NCBI GenBank assembly: GCA_023254015.1 | Contig: JALQYS010000093.1 | Location: 1 to 42,115 of the forward strand | Reading direction: 5' to 3' | DNA: 42,115 nt | DNA from: Paracoccaceae bacterium | GTDB lineage: Bacteria; Pseudomonadota; Alphaproteobacteria; Rhodobacterales; Rhodobacteraceae | Position numbers and translations under genes: made by a program | Shown: positions 41,211 to 42,115 of the stretch, piece after piece | How the letters are laid out: each line of letters begins with the position of its first letter | Numbering within the stretch: position 1 is the first letter of the stretch | Notes under the pieces: generated by a model | What the model saw: the letters and a program-made list of their open reading frames with translations, nothing else | The model's database searches: none | Told to the model about the DNA's origin: nothing

Positions 41211-41836
41211 CCATGAAAAAGACCCTTGCCTCCGGCCTGATGGCCCTGACGCTGGCCTTCGGCCTTGGCGGTTTCGCCAGCGCGCAGGAAACCGCGCCAG
41301 CCACCGCGACCGAGATCAAGGATTTCTCGATCGGCAACCCGGACGCCAAGGTGAAGATCACGGAATACGCCTCGTTCACCTGCCCGCATTGCGCGAATTT
41401 CCATGACACGGTGTTCAAGCCGCTAAAGGCGGACTACATCGACACGGGCAAGGTGCATTTCACCTATCGTGAGGTCTATTTCGACCGCTACGGTCTGTGG
41501 GCGGCGATGGTGGCGCGCTGCGGCGGCGACATGCGCTATTTCGGGATTTCCGACATGCTGTTCGACACGCAAAAGGAATGGCCCGCCTCTGATGATCCCA
41601 ATGTCGTCGTCGAAAACCTGAAAAAGATCGGTCGCACCGCCGGGATGGATGACGTGACGCTGGACGCCTGCATGAAGGACGGCGCGATGGCCGAGGCGAT
41701 GGTCAAACGGTTCGAGGAAAACATGAAGGCCGACGAGGTGGAAGGCACGCCCACGCTGTTCATCAACGGCGTCAAGCATGCCAACATGTCCTATGACGAT
41801 CTGAAAGCCATCATCGAAGCAGAACTGGCCAAATAA
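41207..41836 (+). CDS. DsbA-family thioredoxin-fold oxidoreductase
   Basis: A 209-residue periplasmic protein with a signal peptide (about 26 residues, ending GGFASA). The active site CPHC is at residues 59-62 (ASFTCPHCANFHD), with the cis-Pro in VEGTPTLFINGVKHANMSYD. DsbA/Com1-like proteins oxidise or isomerise cysteines in exported proteins. The ATG at 41207 overlaps the dciA stop (ATGA). A dciA-dsb pair is frequent in Rhodobacteraceae. Confidence 0.92.
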   Translation: MTMKKTLASGLMALTLAFGLGGFASAQETAPATATEIKDFSIGNPDAKVKITEYASFTCPHCANFHDTVFKPLKADYIDTGKVHFTYREVYFDRYGLWAAMVARCGGDMRYFGISDMLFDTQKEWPASDDPNVVVENLKKIGRTAGMDDVTLDACMKDGAMAEAMVKRFEENMKADEVEGTPTLFINGVKHANMSYDDLKAIIEAELAK

Positions 41837-42115
41837 ATGAACACTCCGCTTGCCGGCATCAAGGTTGTCGAACTCGCCCGTATACTGGCCGGTCCCTGGG
41901 CCGGTCAGACCCTGTCTGACCTTGGCGCCGATGTCATCAAGGTCGAGGCGCCCGAGGGCGACGACACCCGCCGCTGGGGCCCGCCCTTCATCGACCGCGA
42001 CGGCGAGAAATCGGCGGCCTATTTCCACGCCACCAACCGCGGCAAGCGCGGCATCACCTGCGATTTCCGCACGCCCGAGGGGCAGGAAACCGTGCGCCGT
42101 CTGGTGGCCGATGCC
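41837..42115 (+). CDS. CaiB/BaiF-type CoA-transferase, N-terminal fragment
   Basis: The first 93 codons of a class III CoA-transferase; the gene runs off the window. MNTPLAGIKVVELARILAGP and WAGQTLSDLGADVIKVEAPE, then DDTRRWGPPF, form the family N-terminus. The catalytic Asp lies beyond the end. The ATG at 41837 directly abuts the DsbA-like stop, so the two are probably in one operon. The substrate cannot be told. Confidence 0.88.
   Translation, partial: MNTPLAGIKVVELARILAGPWAGQTLSDLGADVIKVEAPEGDDTRRWGPPFIDRDGEKSAAYFHATNRGKRGITCDFRTPEGQETVRRLVADA

Noticed and set aside
1..42115. CRISPR arrays, tRNA/rRNA genes, insertion sequences or prophage genes
   Set aside because: None seen: no regularly spaced direct repeats, no cloverleaf-type sequences noticed by eye, no transposase, integrase or phage structural genes.

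Overview
This window is chromosomal DNA from an alphaproteobacterium, most likely a member of the Rhodobacteraceae (Rhodobacter, Gemmobacter or Tabrizicola-like). The evidence is the high G+C content, the rpsT-dnaA gene pair, the rnhB-ccrM pair with a CcrM-type (GANTC) methylase, dense operons with 1-4 base stop/start overlaps, frequent GTG/TTG starts, and a flagellar cluster of the alphaproteobacterial type (MotE-like protein, motA and motB in separate transcripts, CtrA-like sites) comparable to the Fla2 set of Rhodobacter sphaeroides.

Layout. Bases 1-5542 hold the end of an enoyl-CoA hydratase gene, rpsT with a strong terminator, a 515-base gap, dnaA, a leftward pair (MscS-type channel, HI0933/BaiN-like flavoprotein) and a small HNH-like gene. 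Bases 5660-30364 are one flagellar cluster. It contains fliI (leftward); flgB-flgC-fliE-fliQ-flgF-flgG-flgA-flgH-fliL1 (rightward); a long leftward operon fliL2 - 127-aa coiled-coil protein - motE-like - motA - 743-aa AMIN-like protein - lytic transglycosylase - flhA - fliR - flhB - 116-aa FliJ-like protein; fliF-fliH-fliN-fliP (rightward); flgE-flgK-flgL-flgI (leftward); and motB (leftward). Bases 30446-42115 are mixed: a leftward RND efflux pair, a membrane-anchored winged-helix regulator, a small secreted protein, a small membrane protein, rnhB, ccrM, alkB (alkane 1-monooxygenase), mutY, a DciA/DUF721 gene, a DsbA-like thioredoxin-fold gene and the start of a CoA-transferase gene.

How the genes fit together. 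The flagellar block gives the export gate (FliP, FliQ, FliR, FlhA, FlhB), the export ATPase and stator-arm proteins (FliI, FliH, a FliJ candidate), the MS ring, rod, P and L rings, hook, hook-filament junction, FliN and the stator. It has no fliG, fliM, flgD, fliK, fliD or flagellin gene, so these must lie elsewhere. Sites close to TTAA-N7-TTAA(C) sit 23-57 bases from the first gene of each flagellar transcript, which suggests direct CtrA control. A ccrM gene with three GANTC sites packed just upstream is in the same window, so two arms of the alphaproteobacterial cell-cycle circuit (CtrA targets and CcrM methylation) can be read here.

The least explained part is the set of uncharacterised proteins inside the motA operon. 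The 743-aa exported protein beside motA and a MotE-like gene is the best candidate for an undescribed stator-associated component. The membrane-anchored winged-helix protein at 34851-35555 is the second most interesting locus. No tRNA, rRNA, CRISPR array, insertion sequence or prophage was seen.
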